This document shows, one piece after another, positions 35,460 to 45,823 of a DNA stretch of 64,000 nt. Every line of letters begins with the position of its first letter. The stretch's first letter is position 1. Under the pieces are notes generated by a model, which ran no database searches, was not told the origin of the DNA, and was given only the letters and a program-made list of their open reading frames with translations. The position numbers and the translations under genes are program-made. The stretch is from NCBI GenBank assembly GCA_028877275.1, contig JAPPFP010000021.1:117450-181449 (forward strand). Reading direction: 5' to 3'. The stretch is from Acidobacteriota bacterium (GTDB lineage: Bacteria > Acidobacteriota > Thermoanaerobaculia > Multivoradales > Multivoraceae).

Positions 35460-36986
35460 TCAGCCAAGCGCCACCGGCGCCGCGGTCCGCGGCGCTCCGG
35501 CCCGTGCCGTCCGTCCGTAGCCCAGGTTGTGGAGCACGTCTTCGGTCGTGTGCCCCGGCACGATGTCGCACCGGAAGCCGCCGTTCTCGTCGTCGTCGAT
35601 CAGGATCTCGGTCGCTTCGGGCAGAACGCAGTGCTTGCTGCCACGGACGCCGCCGAGCATCTCCTGGTAGGCGCCGACCGAGAAGAAGCCCACGTACAGG
35701 GGCGTCTCGTCGAGTTCGGCAGCCGACAGGAACGGCAGGAAGAGCGGAACCGTGCTACCCCGGGGCGGGTAGACGTCGTCCCGGTCGCAGGTGATACCGC
35801 CGAGGCGTACTCGCTGGAAGGGCCGGTCGAGGTGGTTGAGCGGCAGACAGATGAAGTGTTCGCCCAGGGCCCATGTGTCGGGGAACGACGTCATGATCGA
35901 GCCGTCGACCAGGTACCAGGGGATCCCCGCGTCGTTCGGCTTGGCAGCGATGACCCGAAACAGGTGCGCCGCGTGTTCGGACACGGTGTAGCGCCCGAAC
36001 TCGCCGATCAGCGCCGGTGGTCTGGCGCCGTGGCGGGTGCAGACGTCAAGCGCCCTCTTCAGCAGCAGGCGCGCGAACCGGTCGTAGTCGAAGTCATCGT
36101 CGAGCGTGGTTCGTCCGGGCACTCCGCCGCCGAAGTCGAAGAAGCGGAGGCTCGGGTGGTTGCGGTCGAGGCGGGCGTAGAGGTCGAGACCCGGTTCGAG
36201 GGCGTCGACGAACTCCTTCTCCCTTTGCCCGGCCGATCCGAACATCGCATGCAGGAGAACGAAGCGTGAGCCGGGCGTGCCCTCGATCCCTGCCGCGAGG
36301 CGTTCCACCTCGGCCGCGTCGACGCCGAAGCGCGAGTCCCGGTCGCCGGCGCCATCCGCCTCCCGCGGCCGTTTGCAGCGGATGCCGAAGTCGAACTCGA
36401 CGCCGCGGCCGGCGAAGCCCCGGAGTTCGGAGGCATCCTCGAGGACCGGCACGACCCGCGGGTGCTCGCCACGGAGCGCAAGGAGGTTCCGCGCGTAGGC
36501 GCTCCCGCGCCCCTTGAACCCGTTCGCGATCACCATCCGATCTTCAGGCAGCAGGCCTGCCCGAATCATGCGGCGCACGATCTCGACATCGACGTCGGAC
36601 GACATCTCGTGGTGTGCGCCGGCAGCAAGGGTCGAGCGAACGATCTCCTCCGCCGTGTTCGCCTTCGAGGCGAAAGCGAAGTGGAACGGGGCGGGGTAGC
36701 CGACATCGTCGATGGCTCGCCGAAAGCAACGGTCCATCGCCGTCACCTGGGCGCGGATGTTCGGCAGGAAGGCGACTTCCAGCGGGCTGGGCATCGCCTC
36801 GGCCGGCAGGCCGCATGCGGGGGCGCGATCCGGCTCGAAGAACGCCGTGAGTTCGAGACCGTGGGCCTGAAGCCGGCTACCCGCTGTCTCGATGAAGCCG
36901 TTGAAGCGGTGCCCTTCGGGTACAGGCGTCGGGGATTGCCAGCCGATCCTGCAGGCGGCGGAAGGCGGCGCGTGAGTGAAATCCAT
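35460..36986 (-). CDS. Arginine-decarboxylase-like (SpeA-related) fold-III PLP enzyme
   Basis: 508 residues, cytoplasmic (no signal). The alanine-racemase-type barrel has FASKANTAEEIV with Lys108 as the likely PLP Schiff-base lysine, NGFKGRGSAYARN, FDFGGGVPG and EFGRYTVSEHAAH. The C-terminal domain has SFPDTWALGEHFICLPLNHL, ITCDRDD with the catalytic-type Cys, and VGAYQEMLGG, an order and wording that match biosynthetic arginine decarboxylase more than diaminopimelate or ornithine decarboxylase. It is shorter than SpeA (about 630 residues), chiefly by lacking the inserted helical bundle, so substrate specificity is uncertain. It heads the minus-strand run and is divergent from glycerate kinase by 71 bp. 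Confidence 0.7.
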   Translation of the reverse strand: MDFTHAPPSAACRIGWQSPTPVPEGHRFNGFIETAGSRLQAHGLELTAFFEPDRAPACGLPAEAMPSPLEVAFLPNIRAQVTAMDRCFRRAIDDVGYPAPFHFAFASKANTAEEIVRSTLAAGAHHEMSSDVDVEIVRRMIRAGLLPEDRMVIANGFKGRGSAYARNLLALRGEHPRVVPVLEDASELRGFAGRGVEFDFGIRCKRPREADGAGDRDSRFGVDAAEVERLAAGIEGTPGSRFVLLHAMFGSAGQREKEFVDALEPGLDLYARLDRNHPSLRFFDFGGGVPGRTTLDDDFDYDRFARLLLKRALDVCTRHGARPPALIGEFGRYTVSEHAAHLFRVIAAKPNDAGIPWYLVDGSIMTSFPDTWALGEHFICLPLNHLDRPFQRVRLGGITCDRDDVYPPRGSTVPLFLPFLSAAELDETPLYVGFFSVGAYQEMLGGVRGSKHCVLPEATEILIDDDENGGFRCDIVPGHTTEDVLHNLGYGRTARAGAPRTAAPVALG

Positions 36987-37057
36987 GGCGTCCCCTGGCT
37001 CACTATTCTAGTCGGGAGGGCCGCCCGGCGAAGCCTGCTTCCGCGTACTCTTGGTCG

Positions 37058-38344
37058 GTGACGGAAGCGCTGCGGCACCAGGCTGAGAGGATCTTCAGGG
37101 CTGGCGTAGCGGCCGCCGACCCGGCGGCGTCGACCGCTTCGGCGCTTGGCGAACTCGGTCTGCAAGCCGGAGCGGGAGGCCGTGTCGCCGTGCTGGCAGT
37201 CGGCAAGGCCGCCTTCGGGATGACCCAGGCCGCGGTGGAGACACTTGGCGAACGGGTTCGGCCCGCCGACGTGTTGGTCGTCACACACGACGAGGCGAAG
37301 CGCCTCGGCCGCTTCGAGGCCCTCCGCTCGGGACACCCGTTGCCGGACGAGCGGGGGTTCGCCGCGGCGCGGCTGATGGAACAGCGCGCCGCGAAACTCG
37401 GTTCCGGGGACCTGGCTTTGGTCCCTATCTCCGGCGGCGCTTCCGCGCTGCTGCCGGCGCCGGCTCCGACCATCGGTCTGGAGGACAAGCTGGAGGTGAC
37501 CCGTCAGCTCCTCCGCGGCGCGGCGACGATCCACGAACTGAACGCGGTGCGCAAGCACCTCTCGACGACCAAGGGTGGAGGGCTGCTGCGTCAGTTGCGC
37601 CCGGCGCGGGTGGTTACCCTGGCCCTGTCGGACGTGATCGACGATGACCCGTCGGTGATCGGCAGCGGTCCGACGGCGCCGGATCCGTCGACGTTCGAGG
37701 ATGCGCTCGCCGTGCTGGAACGTTGCGGAGTAGCAGGAACGTGCCCGGCGCCGGTACGCGAGCGGCTGGAGGCGGGCGCTCGCGGCGAACTGGAAGAAAC
37801 GCCGAAGCCGGACGACCCCATCTTCGACGAGGCGGTTTACCGCATCGTCGGCGGCAACCGGACCAGCGTGAGGGCGATGGCCGCGGCTTGCGCCGACCGT
37901 GTCGAAGTCGAGCCCGCGCCGCTCGAGGGCGAGGCACGGGTAGTCGGCGCGAAGCTCGCGGCACGCTTCGCCGCGACGCCGGTCCCCGCCTGGGTCGCCG
38001 GCGGCGAGACGACGGTCACTGTCCGCGGCGGCGGAACGGGCGGCCGCAGCCAGGAGTTGGCCCTCGCGTTCGCGCTCGCGGCGGCGGAGAGTTCGCTCGG
38101 CGACCGGCACGACTGGGTGTTCCTCGCCGCCGGTACGGACGGCCGTGACGGCCCTACCGACGCTGCGGGTGGCGTCGTCGACGCCTCGACGATTGACCGC
38201 ATCCGGAACGCCGGTGTCGATCCGGTCACCGCGCTCGAGGACAACGACTCCTACCGGGCGCTGGATGCCGGCGGCGCGCTGCTGCGGACCGGAGCGACGG
38301 GAACGAACGTGGCGGATACGGCGGTGTTTCTGAGCGGCGACTGA
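37058..38344 (+). CDS. Glycerate 2-kinase (MOFRL/GckA type)
   Basis: 428 residues from GTG 37058. Family marks are VLAVGKAAFGMTQAA at residues 47-61, PISGGASALLPAP, NAVRKHLSTTKGGG and LSDVIDDDPSVIGSGPT, then AGGETTVTVRGGGTGGRSQELAL and AAGTDGRDGPTDAAGG at the C-terminal MOFRL domain. The enzyme phosphorylates D-glycerate to 2-phosphoglycerate in the cytoplasm. Older annotations call the family hydroxypyruvate reductase TtuD, but the motif set is that of the kinase. The product is the substrate of enolase, encoded by the next gene on the opposite strand 14 bp away. Confidence 0.85.
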   Translation: MTEALRHQAERIFRAGVAAADPAASTASALGELGLQAGAGGRVAVLAVGKAAFGMTQAAVETLGERVRPADVLVVTHDEAKRLGRFEALRSGHPLPDERGFAAARLMEQRAAKLGSGDLALVPISGGASALLPAPAPTIGLEDKLEVTRQLLRGAATIHELNAVRKHLSTTKGGGLLRQLRPARVVTLALSDVIDDDPSVIGSGPTAPDPSTFEDALAVLERCGVAGTCPAPVRERLEAGARGELEETPKPDDPIFDEAVYRIVGGNRTSVRAMAAACADRVEVEPAPLEGEARVVGAKLAARFAATPVPAWVAGGETTVTVRGGGTGGRSQELALAFALAAAESSLGDRHDWVFLAAGTDGRDGPTDAAGGVVDASTIDRIRNAGVDPVTALEDNDSYRALDAGGALLRTGATGTNVADTAVFLSGD

Positions 38345-38358
38345 AGTCCGGAGACTCG

Positions 38359-39681
<1,323 letters not shown>

Positions 39682-39720
39682 CTACGACACCGCGACGGAC
39701 AGCGTCGACAGCGCAGTAAG

Positions 39721-41787
39721 ATGCGCCGGTCCAACCCGAGGGGATTGCGAATGTCGAGTCTCGATCCGAGGATCGTTCCAGGTTTCTGCGTCCTGCTGGC
39801 CGCTATCGCCACCGCCGTACCTGGGGCGGCCCAGCACGGTGCCGAAGGCGGCGAATGGCGGCATTTCGGCGGGGACAGCGGCTCCACCCGGTACTCCCCT
39901 CTGGACCAGATCGACCGGGACAACTTCTCGAGCCTGGAGGTCGCGTGGCGCTGGGAGTCGGCGGACGTTCTGCTGAAGGACGTGTCCGGGAAGACGCCCG
40001 GGCCGTATCGGAGCATGCCGCTGATGATCGACGGCGTGGTCTACATCGCGACCAACCTGGGCCAGGTGGCGGCGCTCGATCCGGCGACCGGCGAGGCGCT
40101 CTGGCGGCACGACCCGAGGGACTGGGAGATCGAGCAGCGAGGTTCCCTGGTCCAGATCCGCGGCATCGAGTTCTGGACCGACGGCGAGGCGGAGCGGATC
40201 CTGATTGCGACCCGGGGCGGGCGGCTGGTGTCGATCGACACGAAGACCGGCAGGCCGGATCCGGAGTTCGGCGAGGAGGGCGTCGTCGACCTGATGCAGG
40301 GCCTTCTTTCGGGGCGGGCGAACCGGAACATGAACTGGACGGCGCCCGTGGTCGTCGTGGCCGACATGATCGTCGTCGGGGCCACGGTCTTCGATTTTCC
40401 GCTCCGCAACAACAACCCGCCCGGAGACGTGCGCGGCTTCGACATCCGCACCGGCAAGCTGAAGTGGACCTTCCACGCCGTGCCGCGGGAGGGCGAGCCC
40501 TACCTCGAGACCTGGGAGAACGAGTCCTGGCGGAAGATGGGCAACACGAACGTCTGGTCGATGATGAGCGCCGACCAGGAACTCGGCTACGTCTACCTGC
40601 CGTTCGGGACGCCGACAAACGACTACTACGGCGGCGACCGCCACGGCGACAACGTCTACGCCGAGTCGATCGTCTGCCTCGACGCCCGCAACGGCGAGGT
40701 CGTCTGGCACTTCCAGACGATCCATCACGGCGTCTGGGACTACGACCTGGCGTCGGCGCCGAACCTGGTCGACATTGTGGTCGACGGCCGCGAGATCAAG
40801 GCGGTGGCGGTCGTCTCGAAGGTCGCCATGACCTACGTGTTCGACCGCGCGACCGGGGAGCCGGTGTGGCCGATCGTGGAGGCCCCGGTCGACTACCACT
40901 CGCGGATTCCGGGCGAGAAGCTGTCCCGTACGCAGCCGTTCACGACCAGGCCGCCGCCGTTCGAGACCCTCGGCATCGACTACGACGACCTGATCGACTA
41001 CACGCCCGAGCTTCGCGCCGAGGCGTTCGAGGTGATCCGGGACTACGTGATCGGTCCCGTCTTCACGCCGCCGATCGTTCACGGCGAGGACGGCAAGCGG
41101 GCCTACCTCCAGAATCCGGGCCCAGGCGGGGGCGCGAACTGGACCGGCGCTTCCTTCGACCCGGAGACGAACATCCTCTACGTGCCCTCGCTGACGCGCC
41201 CGGGCGCGATCTCCCTGTCGGCCCCCGACCCGGCGCGCTCGGACTGGCGATACTCGATCAATCGCCGGCCGATGCCCAAGGTCCAGGGCCTGCCCCTGCT
41301 CAAGCCGCCCTACCGGCGGATCACCGCGTTCGACATGAACCGCGGCGAGATGCTGTGGCAGGTGCCGCTGGGGGAAGGGCCCCGCGACCACCCCGCGATC
41401 AGGCACCTGAATCTCGGCCGACTCGGCACGCCGCCCCAGGACGGCGTCGTCACCGAAGGCGGCGTCCTGGTGACGAAGACCCTGGTCGTCTCGATCGAAC
41501 CGATCGTCGACGAACTGGGAGACCGCTCAGCGAACGGCAGCTACCTCGTCGCCTTCGACAAGGCAACCGGCGAACTCCTCGCCCAGCTCGAAGTCGACCG
41601 CAGCCTCCACGGCGGACCGATGACCTACATGCACGAAGGCCGCCAGTACATCCTCATAGCCGGCGGCGGCGAACGCCCCGGCCCCGGCCGCTCCATCGCA
41701 TCAACCGCCATCGCCGACGCACCGCCTCCACCTCCCCGTCCACCGCCCCGCAAGTCCGAACTCCTCGCCTTCGCGCTGCCCCGGTAG
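39721..41787 (+). CDS. PQQ-binding beta-propeller dehydrogenase (quinoprotein)
   Basis: 688 residues from ATG 39721 (ATG 39751 is possible and also leaves the signal segment VLLAAIATAVPGAAQ). The mature start GEWRHFGGDSGSTRYSPLDQI is typical of pyrroloquinoline-quinone dehydrogenases. Propeller motifs recur: LDPATGEALWRHDP, FDIRTGKLKWTFHAVP, LDARNGEVVWHFQTIHHGVWDYDLAS and FDMNRGEMLWQVPLGEG. No haem-binding CxxCH is present, so electrons would pass to another carrier. Substrate (sugar or alcohol) is unknown. No PQQ synthesis genes are nearby. Its 3' end is followed after 28 nt by the first long hairpin element. Confidence 0.85.
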   Translation: MRRSNPRGLRMSSLDPRIVPGFCVLLAAIATAVPGAAQHGAEGGEWRHFGGDSGSTRYSPLDQIDRDNFSSLEVAWRWESADVLLKDVSGKTPGPYRSMPLMIDGVVYIATNLGQVAALDPATGEALWRHDPRDWEIEQRGSLVQIRGIEFWTDGEAERILIATRGGRLVSIDTKTGRPDPEFGEEGVVDLMQGLLSGRANRNMNWTAPVVVVADMIVVGATVFDFPLRNNNPPGDVRGFDIRTGKLKWTFHAVPREGEPYLETWENESWRKMGNTNVWSMMSADQELGYVYLPFGTPTNDYYGGDRHGDNVYAESIVCLDARNGEVVWHFQTIHHGVWDYDLASAPNLVDIVVDGREIKAVAVVSKVAMTYVFDRATGEPVWPIVEAPVDYHSRIPGEKLSRTQPFTTRPPPFETLGIDYDDLIDYTPELRAEAFEVIRDYVIGPVFTPPIVHGEDGKRAYLQNPGPGGGANWTGASFDPETNILYVPSLTRPGAISLSAPDPARSDWRYSINRRPMPKVQGLPLLKPPYRRITAFDMNRGEMLWQVPLGEGPRDHPAIRHLNLGRLGTPPQDGVVTEGGVLVTKTLVVSIEPIVDELGDRSANGSYLVAFDKATGELLAQLEVDRSLHGGPMTYMHEGRQYILIAGGGERPGPGRSIASTAIADAPPPPPRPPPRKSELLAFALPR

Positions 41788-41815
41788 CGCCGGCGGCGCG
41801 GCGGCGGTTGTTGCC

Positions 41816-41998
41816 GCCCGCGGTTCGTGGGCTCAGGGGGGAGGGTCCCAGACGGACGCTTACGCCCGCTTGGTGGATGTTGGGTTGGGGGTTCGCTTCG
41901 GTCGACTGCGCTTCGCTACGGCGTCAGTTATGGCAGCGCCGATGCCCGTCGCTTGTCTCCAGCCCGCTGGGACCCTCCCCCCTGAGCCCACCGCGGGC
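41816..41998 (-). repeat. Long hairpin element, copy A (subtype I)
   Basis: Arms at 41816-41851 and 41967-41998 pair over 32 bp with a single 4-nt bulge (TTCG, 41824-41827). The inner 24 pairs are perfect. The loop (41852-41966, 115 nt) is, in reverse complement, similar to that of copy B from its start (CGGGCTGGAGACAAGCGA) to CGACCGAAGCGAACCCCC. The outer stem sequence is unlike that of B, C or D. It begins 28 nt after the stop codon of the PQQ gene. No target duplication or transposase is seen. Confidence 0.8.
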
Positions 41999-42266
41999 TG
42001 GACGTCGCCGGGTTTCGCCACGTCGTCGTCGGCCGTCCCGAACAGCCGCTGATCGTGTAGCGAGACCCGATCAAGTCGGCACCCGTGAACTTGGGCGTTC
42101 CGCCTCCGACTGGCACCGAGAAGCGATCGCAGCGACCCATGTCGGGTTCAGATCAACGAATGCAACGACAGTGCTCCGGATCTTGAAGAAAACACCGTCG
42201 CCCGATGGCCTCGGTAGCGGCAAGCCGTCGCCCGCTCCGGCGCTCCAGCGCAGGCAGCGCGGACCA
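41999..42266. other. Spacer between hairpin copies A and B
   Basis: 268 bp without a credible ORF. Its left edge (TGGACGTCGCCGGGTTTCG) resembles the matching edge beside copy C, and both edges carry CCA just outside the stems, read outward. The middle, about 42050-42200, is unlike the spacer between C and D and has no recognised feature. Confidence 0.5.
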
Positions 42267-42440
42267 GCCAGGCGAGGGGCCGGAAGGGGGTCCCAGCGGG
42301 CTGGAGCCAAGCGACGGGCAACGACGTAGCCGCAACCAACGCCGACCCGGAGCGCAGGCGACCGAAGCGAACCCCCATCCCTCCACTCACCAAGAAGGGT
42401 TGAGCGGCCGCTGGGACCCCCTTCCGGCCCCTCGACTGGC
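42267..42440 (+). repeat. Long hairpin element, copy B (subtype I)
   Basis: Arms at 42267-42299 and 42408-42440 pair over 33 bp with one mismatch (position 6 from the outside). The inner 26 pairs are perfect. The loop is 108 nt. Outside the right arm come GGGTAC and AACCGCCGCCGCGC, also seen in the same place beside copy A. The element ends 50 nt before the stop codon of the minus-strand DUF1552 gene, so it lies just downstream of that gene. Confidence 0.8.
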
Positions 42441-42490
42441 GGGTACAACCGCCGCCGCGCAGCGCCGCGGCACGGCACGACGTGCCGCCG

Positions 42491-43894
42491 TTACGCCCGG
42501 AGGCCGGCCAGAGGGCCGACGAGGGAGATGAGGTCGCCGCGTTGGCCGTAGGTGTGGTGCAGGCCGACGTGGTTGGCGTCGAGGCCCATGGCTTGGGCGA
42601 TGCTGACCAGGAGGTGCTGGTGGGGGACGCCGGCGAAGCGCGTGAGGCCGCCGGGGGCCACCTGGGCCGGGACGCGCATTTCGGCGGGCGTCTCGTGGGG
42701 CCAGTACAGGTAGCGGCCGGTGTCGAAGGCCCAGGAGCCGCCGATCAGGACGGGGCAGTAGTTCCGGTAGCCGTGCCAGCCGTCGCCGAGTTCTGAGCCC
42801 CAGACGATCAGGGTGTTGTCCATCAGCGAGCCGCCGCCGGCGTCCGGGATCGACTCCAGGGTGCTGACGAGACGGGCGACCTGCTGGCCGTGGTAGGCCG
42901 CGTAGTGCGTCATCGCGTCGTGTTTGCGGACATCCTCGTGGATGTAGTGGGCGATGCCCTTGTGCACCTTGTCGCTGATGTGGTCGGCGCCGAACTCCGC
43001 CGTCGGCATCTCGCCCAGAGAGAACGAGACGACCCGCGTGATGTCGCAACTGAAGGCGGCGGCGATGATGTCGACGAAGGCGTCGAACTGCAGGTCATAG
43101 CGGTCGAACGAAGCGGCGGGGCGGGGAGGCGCGTCGCAGGAGAGGGTCGCGAGGCCCTCGAGCCGGTGGCCGAGCCGATCGACCAGGCCGAAGTGGGACT
43201 CGAGCCGGGCGCGGTCGTTGGCGTCGAAGCGCGCGGCCACGGCCCGGTACTCCTCGTACGCGAAGTCCAGTGTGCTGCGCCGGTACGCGCCGACGGTGTC
43301 GCCGGAGGACGCCGGTCCGAAGACGCGGTTCCAGGCCCGCAGCGGCGTGTTCTCGGCCGGCAGCCGCACACCGCTGCTGTTGTAGCTGATCGGCCGGCCC
43401 GCTTCCAGCGCGGCGTCGACCGAAACCTCCAGCGACGGCAACCGGTCCGCCCGGGCCACGTGCGCGGCAACGAGCTGGTCGAGGGAGGCCGAGGTCGAAC
43501 GGGTGTCGCGGCCGGCGAAGTCCGCGTTGTTGCCGGTCCAGGCGTGGACCCAGCCGCGGTCGTGGCGGTTGCCGCCGCCATCGAGTTCGGCGGTGGCCAG
43601 GGAGAGGCCGTCCAGGGCGAGGATGCGGCGGCGGTGCTCGTAGAGCGGAGCCAGCGGCCTGCTGAAGGCCGTCTCCGGCATCTGCTCCAGATCGACCGAC
43701 CAGGGTTCGCTCTCGGAGACGCCCTCCGGGCGCATCTTCCAGGTGGCGTAGGGCCAGCCGTGGCAGTGGCTGATCAGGATCAGACGGCGGACCTGGGCGG
43801 GGCTCTGAGCCAGCGCCCGCAAAGCGCCGCCGGGCCAGCCGGCCCCGAGCGCGGTGAGACCTCCGAGCTGCAGCAGATGTCGTCGAGAGATCAT
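42491..43894 (-). CDS. DUF1552 domain-containing exported protein
   Basis: 467 residues. The N-terminus MISRRHLLQLGGLTALGAG is a twin-arginine type signal, so it is probably exported folded. The DUF1552 family is recognised from LILISHCHGWPYATWKM, LALDGLSLATAE, NRHDRGWVHAWTGNNA, SYNSSGVRLPAENTP and the late blocks VVSFSLGEMPTAEFG and TLIVWGSELGDGWHG. The fold resembles the alkaline-phosphatase-like DUF1501/1552 group, but activity is unknown. It follows the DUF1592 gene by 16 bp; the two families are habitually neighbours in Planctomycetota and Acidobacteriota, where they act as a pair. Confidence 0.85.
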   Translation of the reverse strand: MISRRHLLQLGGLTALGAGWPGGALRALAQSPAQVRRLILISHCHGWPYATWKMRPEGVSESEPWSVDLEQMPETAFSRPLAPLYEHRRRILALDGLSLATAELDGGGNRHDRGWVHAWTGNNADFAGRDTRSTSASLDQLVAAHVARADRLPSLEVSVDAALEAGRPISYNSSGVRLPAENTPLRAWNRVFGPASSGDTVGAYRRSTLDFAYEEYRAVAARFDANDRARLESHFGLVDRLGHRLEGLATLSCDAPPRPAASFDRYDLQFDAFVDIIAAAFSCDITRVVSFSLGEMPTAEFGADHISDKVHKGIAHYIHEDVRKHDAMTHYAAYHGQQVARLVSTLESIPDAGGGSLMDNTLIVWGSELGDGWHGYRNYCPVLIGGSWAFDTGRYLYWPHETPAEMRVPAQVAPGGLTRFAGVPHQHLLVSIAQAMGLDANHVGLHHTYGQRGDLISLVGPLAGLRA

Positions 43895-43910
43895 CCGTCG
43901 GCTCCTGAGC

Positions 43911-45725
43911 CTAGCCGGTCCCGCCTTGGCGAAAGAGGTCGCTGGTCGCGATCGAGACGAGCAACTCCTTGATCGAGTCGTTGTCGCGAAAGCTCTGCTG
44001 GATCGGCTGCAGGCTGGGTGCGGTTCGGTCCAGGTGGCTGCCGAGTGCGTAGCGCGTCCAGTGGAGGGCGTAGCAGTCCCGCACCCGGCGGCTCGCGGCC
44101 AGCTCGTGCGCGAACTCGACGCCGTCGTCGAAGGTGAGTTCCTCGGCGCCGGGCAGCCGGAGCGAGCCGCTCGCGTCGACAGGAAGTCCGTTGTCCTCGG
44201 CGCGCCAGGCGCCCATCGCGTCGTAGTGCTCGAACGCGAAACCGGCCGGGTTGATCCGTCGGTGGCACGAGTTGCACTCGCGCGGCTTGGTGGCGGCGGC
44301 GGTCCGTTGGCGGTTCGTACTCTCGACGCCGAGCGCGTCGGGCGGCAGCGCGCTCTCGACGCCTTCGATCGGATCGCCCATCTCCATGCAGGCGATGCGC
44401 TCCAGGATGCGCACCCCGCGGGGGATCGGGCCGGGCTGCACGGCGTAGGCGCCGATGGCCAGAACCGACGGCAGGGTCAGCACGCCGGCCCGCTGCGCCG
44501 GGTCCAGCACGACCGGGTCGAGGGTGAGCGGTTTCTTGCGCCCGACCGATACGGAGACGTACTCGATCTGCCGGGTCACGGCCGTGCGTCCTTTGTCCGG
44601 GGTCGTCGTGGCTCCGTAGATTGGCGACGTGTTGCGGGACATGTAGCCGTGAGTGCCGGTCATCAGCTCGGTGAACGTCCCCGCGCGGTCGAAGATCGCC
44701 TCTTCGACGAACAGCTCGGTCTCCAGCCTCAACGAGTGCCGGATCGGCCCCATGATCGCCGGCCACTTCGTGTCGTCGTCGCGCGCGTTCCTGAGTGTTC
44801 GGGAAATGCCGAACCGCGGGCCGAAGGCGCGGCGCGCGGGCGCGATGAGAAGCACCTGGTCCGTACCCAGCCACTGGTGATGAAAGTGAACGACGGCCGG
44901 CCGGGCCTTCGGGTCGTCGAGCATGCGCCGTGCCTGCCGTTCGACGCCTTCCGCGGTCCCGAGTTCGCCGGTGCCGGTGGCCCGGAAGAGCTCCTCGTCC
45001 GGCATCGAGTCCCACAGGAAGTACGAGAGGCGCGTGGCCAATCGCCACGCATCGAACGACGTGGCGTCCGTCACGCCCGGCTCCAGCTTGAAGTGGTACG
45101 CGGGCGCTTGCAGGATGCCGGCGACCGTGAGTGCTACCGCCTCGTCGATCGGTTCAGCGGCGACTTGCGCCTGCCAGAACGCCTCGATCCGATCGCGCTC
45201 TCCGTCGCGCAGCGGCCGGCGATACGCCCGTTCGGCGAAGCGGAGGATGCTCGTCGCGGCGCAGGCCTCGCGCTCCGCGGCCGGCAGGTCGGACCATCCC
45301 GAGCAGTCGAAGAAGGTAGGCGAGAGCAGGGCGAAGGCCCCGAAGTGCATGCCGGCGAGGTGGAGTTCCTCGACCTGGTAGGAAGACGGACTCTGGCCCT
45401 GTGCAATGCCCTCGAAGCCGTCCGAGCCGGGCTCGGCCGGAAAGGGCCACGGCCACGGGTCGGGCGGCGGCGGAGGCGCGAACACGCCCTTGCTTGCCGT
45501 GCGCCGGGGGCTGAGCCGGTCGGCGACGGAGGGCCGCTTCGGCCACTGTTCCCCGTCTCTGGGGAAGCCCAGGAGGTCGGCGACCGTGTTGTTGTACTCG
45601 GTCGGCGTCAGCGCCAGGGGCGCTGCCTGGTGTCCTTCGTCCGGTTCAGGCGACGCAGCCGCCGCCGACTGCGCGAGGCCGGCGGCGCAGAAGAACAGCA
45701 GGATCGTCCTGAGATCGAACTTCAT
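43911..45725 (-). CDS. DUF1592/DUF1588/DUF1585 domain protein (planctomycete-type exported cytochrome-associated family)
   Basis: 604 residues from ATG 45725, which directly precedes the signal TILLFFCAAGLAQSAAA; ATG 45737 adds four residues. Domain order seen: DUF1587-like start (PTEYNNTVADLLGFP), DUF1595-like (FAERAYRRPLRDGERDR), DUF1592 (WRLATRLSYFLWDSMPDEEL), DUF1588 (RGVRILERIACMEMGDPI, then CNSCHRRINPAGFAFEHYDAMG) and DUF1585 at the end. CNSCH is a CxxCH motif that could bind haem. It is encoded just upstream of the DUF1552 gene and should work with it, perhaps in extracellular electron transfer or polymer breakdown; function is not established. Confidence 0.85.
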   Translation of the reverse strand: MKFDLRTILLFFCAAGLAQSAAAASPEPDEGHQAAPLALTPTEYNNTVADLLGFPRDGEQWPKRPSVADRLSPRRTASKGVFAPPPPPDPWPWPFPAEPGSDGFEGIAQGQSPSSYQVEELHLAGMHFGAFALLSPTFFDCSGWSDLPAAEREACAATSILRFAERAYRRPLRDGERDRIEAFWQAQVAAEPIDEAVALTVAGILQAPAYHFKLEPGVTDATSFDAWRLATRLSYFLWDSMPDEELFRATGTGELGTAEGVERQARRMLDDPKARPAVVHFHHQWLGTDQVLLIAPARRAFGPRFGISRTLRNARDDDTKWPAIMGPIRHSLRLETELFVEEAIFDRAGTFTELMTGTHGYMSRNTSPIYGATTTPDKGRTAVTRQIEYVSVSVGRKKPLTLDPVVLDPAQRAGVLTLPSVLAIGAYAVQPGPIPRGVRILERIACMEMGDPIEGVESALPPDALGVESTNRQRTAAATKPRECNSCHRRINPAGFAFEHYDAMGAWRAEDNGLPVDASGSLRLPGAEELTFDDGVEFAHELAASRRVRDCYALHWTRYALGSHLDRTAPSLQPIQQSFRDNDSIKELLVSIATSDLFRQGGTG

Positions 45726-45823
45726 GGCGGATGGCACGAGCTAGGCTCCGGTGCGGACGAACTTGTAACACTGTATCAGTCCCGTCGATTCCGGGACGGG
45801 AACGGGTGGGTGAGACGCGCCGG

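Noticed and set aside
41816..42440. Interpretation of the hairpins as integron attC sites
   Set aside because: attC sites have conserved ends of the R box type (RYYYAAC) and lie in same-orientation cassette arrays with an integrase. Here the copies are divergent, the conserved parts are in the loop and inner stem, and no integrase is seen.
41816..42440. Interpretation of the hairpins as plain Rho-independent terminators
   Set aside because: Loops exceed 100 nt and no T run follows the stems. A terminator also needs no conserved loop.
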